From positions 3,420,667 through 3,484,666 of the forward strand of contig NZ_KB900626.1 of the NCBI RefSeq assembly GCF_000379125.1: DNA of 64,000 bases, read 5' to 3'. Below the pieces are notes generated by a model, which saw only the letters and a list, made by a program, of their open reading frames with translations, did not search any database and had not been told where the DNA came from. Source of the DNA: Methylosinus sp. LW4 (lineage in GTDB: Bacteria > Pseudomonadota > Alphaproteobacteria > Rhizobiales > Beijerinckiaceae). This document shows positions 62,397-64,000 of this stretch, piece after piece. The position numbers and the translations under genes are program-made. The stretch's first letter is position 1; every line of letters starts with the position of its first letter.

Positions 62397-64000
62397 ATGA
62401 CGAAGACCTTGAAACGATCCGTGATCGCAATGATGCTGAGCGCATCGGCGGCGGCCCTCGCGATCGCCGAAGAGCAGAAGGCGCCGGCGGGCGCGGCTTC
62501 TGAATCGGCGCGCGTCAGCAAGCCGCATTGGGCGTGGCAGCCGGCCTACCAGCCCTTCGCGCCGAATGTGCAGAACAAGGACTGGTCCCGGTCCTCCTTC
62601 GACGCTTTCGTGCTGTCCAAGATCGAGGCGCGCGGCCTGACGCCTTCGCCGGACGCCGATCGCGCCATCTTCATTCGCCGCGCCACTCTGGACGCCTGGG
62701 GCCTCATCCCGACGCCGGAGGAGGTCGCCGCATTCGAGAACGACAAGAGCCCGGACGCCTATGAGAAGCTGATCGACCGTCTGCTCGCCTCGCCGCGCTA
62801 CGGCGAGCGTCAGGCGCGCTTCTGGCTCGATCTCGCGCGCTACGCCGACAGCACCGGCTTCCAGAACGACAATACGCGGCCGAACATGTTCCGGTATCGC
62901 GATTACGTGATCAAGGCGTTCAACGACGACAAGTCCTACGCCCAGTTCATTCGCGAGCAGATCGCCGGCGACGAGATCGCGCCCGGCGATCAGGATGTGC
63001 TGGTCGCGACCGGCTTCCTCGCCGGCTACCCGGACAACAGCAACTCGCGCGATCTGGTGCAGCGCAAATATCAGATCACGACCGATATGGTCGACACGGT
63101 CGGCCAAGCGATCCTCGGCACGACGGTCGGCTGCGCGCGCTGCCACAATCACAAGACCGACAAGTTCACGCAGAAGGACTATTATTCTCTGCAGGCCTTC
63201 TTCGCCAACACCGCCTTCGACGAGAAGGTTCCGGCCAGGAAGGGCGAGGTGGAGGCCGAGTTCCAGAAGGAGCAGGCCGTCTACAACGAGGCGACCAAGG
63301 CCATTCGCGCGCGGCAGAAGGAGATCATCGACTCCGTTCGCGAGGCGGCGCTGAAATATCATAAAGAGCGCTATCTCACCGACAGCCGCGACTCGATCTT
63401 CAAGCCGAAGGATCAGTGGAACGCGATGGACCGCTGGGTCAATCACCGTCTCGTCGCGGTGACGGACGATACGGCGCTCGCCGGCTTCCTGCGCTACGCC
63501 GCCGACGACAAGACCGCGCCGGAGCACAGCGAGGAGATCGTCAAGAAGGCCGAGGAATATCAGAAGCTGACGCAGGAGCTGCGCAAGTTCCAGACTCTGC
63601 GCTCCAACAAGGGCTCGCTGAACTACACCGCCGCCACCGAGCTCGGCCATAGCGACGCGCCGCCCACGCATATTCTCTTCGTCGGCAATCATGAGAAGCC
63701 GCTCGACGAGGTGCAGCCGGCCTTCCCCGAGGGCATGACGACCGAGGCTCCCGACATCAAGCCGACGGCGACCTCCTCCGGCCGCCGCACGGCGCTCGCC
63801 GACTGGCTGGTGAGCGAGAAGAATCCGCTCACCGCGCGCGTTTTCGTCAATCGCGTGTGGAACCAGTATTTCGGCAAGGGCATCGTCGGCACGGTCAGCG
63901 ACTTCGGCAAGGCCGGCGACAAGCCCACCAATCAGGAGCTGCTCGACCATCTCGCCTTCACCTTCGTGAAGGACGGCTGGAGCGTGAAGAAGCTGCATCG
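62397..64000 (+). CDS. DUF1549/DUF1553 (planctomycete-type) protein, partial
   Basis: Exported protein whose frame runs off the window at 64000. N-terminal signal peptide (about 1-25), then the DUF1549 domain: FDAFVLSKIEARGLTPSPDA, RRATLDAWGLIPTPEEV, RYGERQARFWLDLARYADS, and GTTVGCARCHNHKTDKF with a CxxCH motif at about 246-250. A coiled segment follows, then the start of DUF1553 (SGRRTALADWLVSEKNPLTA, RVFVNRVWNQYFGKGIVGTV). This pair of domains is abundant in Planctomycetes and uncommon in Alphaproteobacteria. Possible c-type haem protein; function unknown. The upstream gap has TGTAGAC at 62255-62261. Confidence 0.85.
   Translation, partial: MTKTLKRSVIAMMLSASAAALAIAEEQKAPAGAASESARVSKPHWAWQPAYQPFAPNVQNKDWSRSSFDAFVLSKIEARGLTPSPDADRAIFIRRATLDAWGLIPTPEEVAAFENDKSPDAYEKLIDRLLASPRYGERQARFWLDLARYADSTGFQNDNTRPNMFRYRDYVIKAFNDDKSYAQFIREQIAGDEIAPGDQDVLVATGFLAGYPDNSNSRDLVQRKYQITTDMVDTVGQAILGTTVGCARCHNHKTDKFTQKDYYSLQAFFANTAFDEKVPARKGEVEAEFQKEQAVYNEATKAIRARQKEIIDSVREAALKYHKERYLTDSRDSIFKPKDQWNAMDRWVNHRLVAVTDDTALAGFLRYAADDKTAPEHSEEIVKKAEEYQKLTQELRKFQTLRSNKGSLNYTAATELGHSDAPPTHILFVGNHEKPLDEVQPAFPEGMTTEAPDIKPTATSSGRRTALADWLVSEKNPLTARVFVNRVWNQYFGKGIVGTVSDFGKAGDKPTNQELLDHLAFTFVKDGWSVKKLH

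Overview
The window looks like a chromosomal segment of a GC-rich alphaproteobacterial methylotroph, most likely a type II methanotroph of the Methylosinus/Methylocystis group. The main reason is a near-complete serine-cycle and C1-folate cluster (ftfL, sga, hprA, mtdA, fchA, mtkA, mtkB, ppc, mclA, gck) at 13298-27043. A molybdenum storage protein pair, an intracellular PHA depolymerase and a bacteriohemerythrin fit this. No methane monooxygenase gene is present, so the genus is an inference.

Layout. 1-12.6 kb: secreted phosphoesterase, mosB-mosA, cbiD coupled to an MFS exporter, PEBP-like protein, cbiB, phaZ, a DUF938 methyltransferase, a MetX-like hydrolase, a YdhR-like protein and msrB. 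13.3-27 kb: the serine cycle, interrupted between mclA and gck by a DUF559 nuclease inside long inverted double-hairpin repeats, followed by a gutted copy of the same unit. 27-31.6 kb: a zinc/manganese-type ABC importer behind a textbook Zur box, a DUF3617 protein and a His-rich COG0523 GTPase. 31.8-41.2 kb: esterase, ABC-F ATPase, bacteriohemerythrin, DUF2336 protein, CAP lipoprotein, glycosyltransferase and a large MscS-type channel. 41.3-46 kb: the EF-P lysylation set (epmB, epmA, efp) around a VapC/Phd-type toxin-antitoxin pair and an acyltransferase. 46.1-47.7 kb: vsr and a C5 DNA methyltransferase. 47.8-52.2 kb: cytochrome c maturation genes ccmI-ccmE-ccmF-ccmH with palindromic repeats at most junctions. 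52.2-57 kb: photolyase, amino-acid permease, luciferase-like oxidoreductase and a GlcG/HbpS-type protein. 57.3-62.1 kb: a Family 2A encapsulin locus (XRE-cupin regulator, shell, cysteine desulfurase cargo, Rrf2 regulator). 62.4 kb to the end: a truncated planctomycete-type DUF1549/DUF1553 protein with a CxxCH motif.

The most notable items are: (1) the encapsulin/cysteine desulfurase compartment with two flanking regulators and a shared candidate operator heptamer; (2) a mobile-looking unit made of about 56-bp inverted double-hairpin ends carrying a DUF559 nuclease, with a neighbouring derivative retaining only the last codons and an empty copy inserted in frame in the ccmH signal-peptide region; (3) the convergent acyltransferase/epmA pair, where removing one base from a single homopolymer run would give both frames a stop near the junction. 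All calls rest on reading the sequence and translations; no database search was run.
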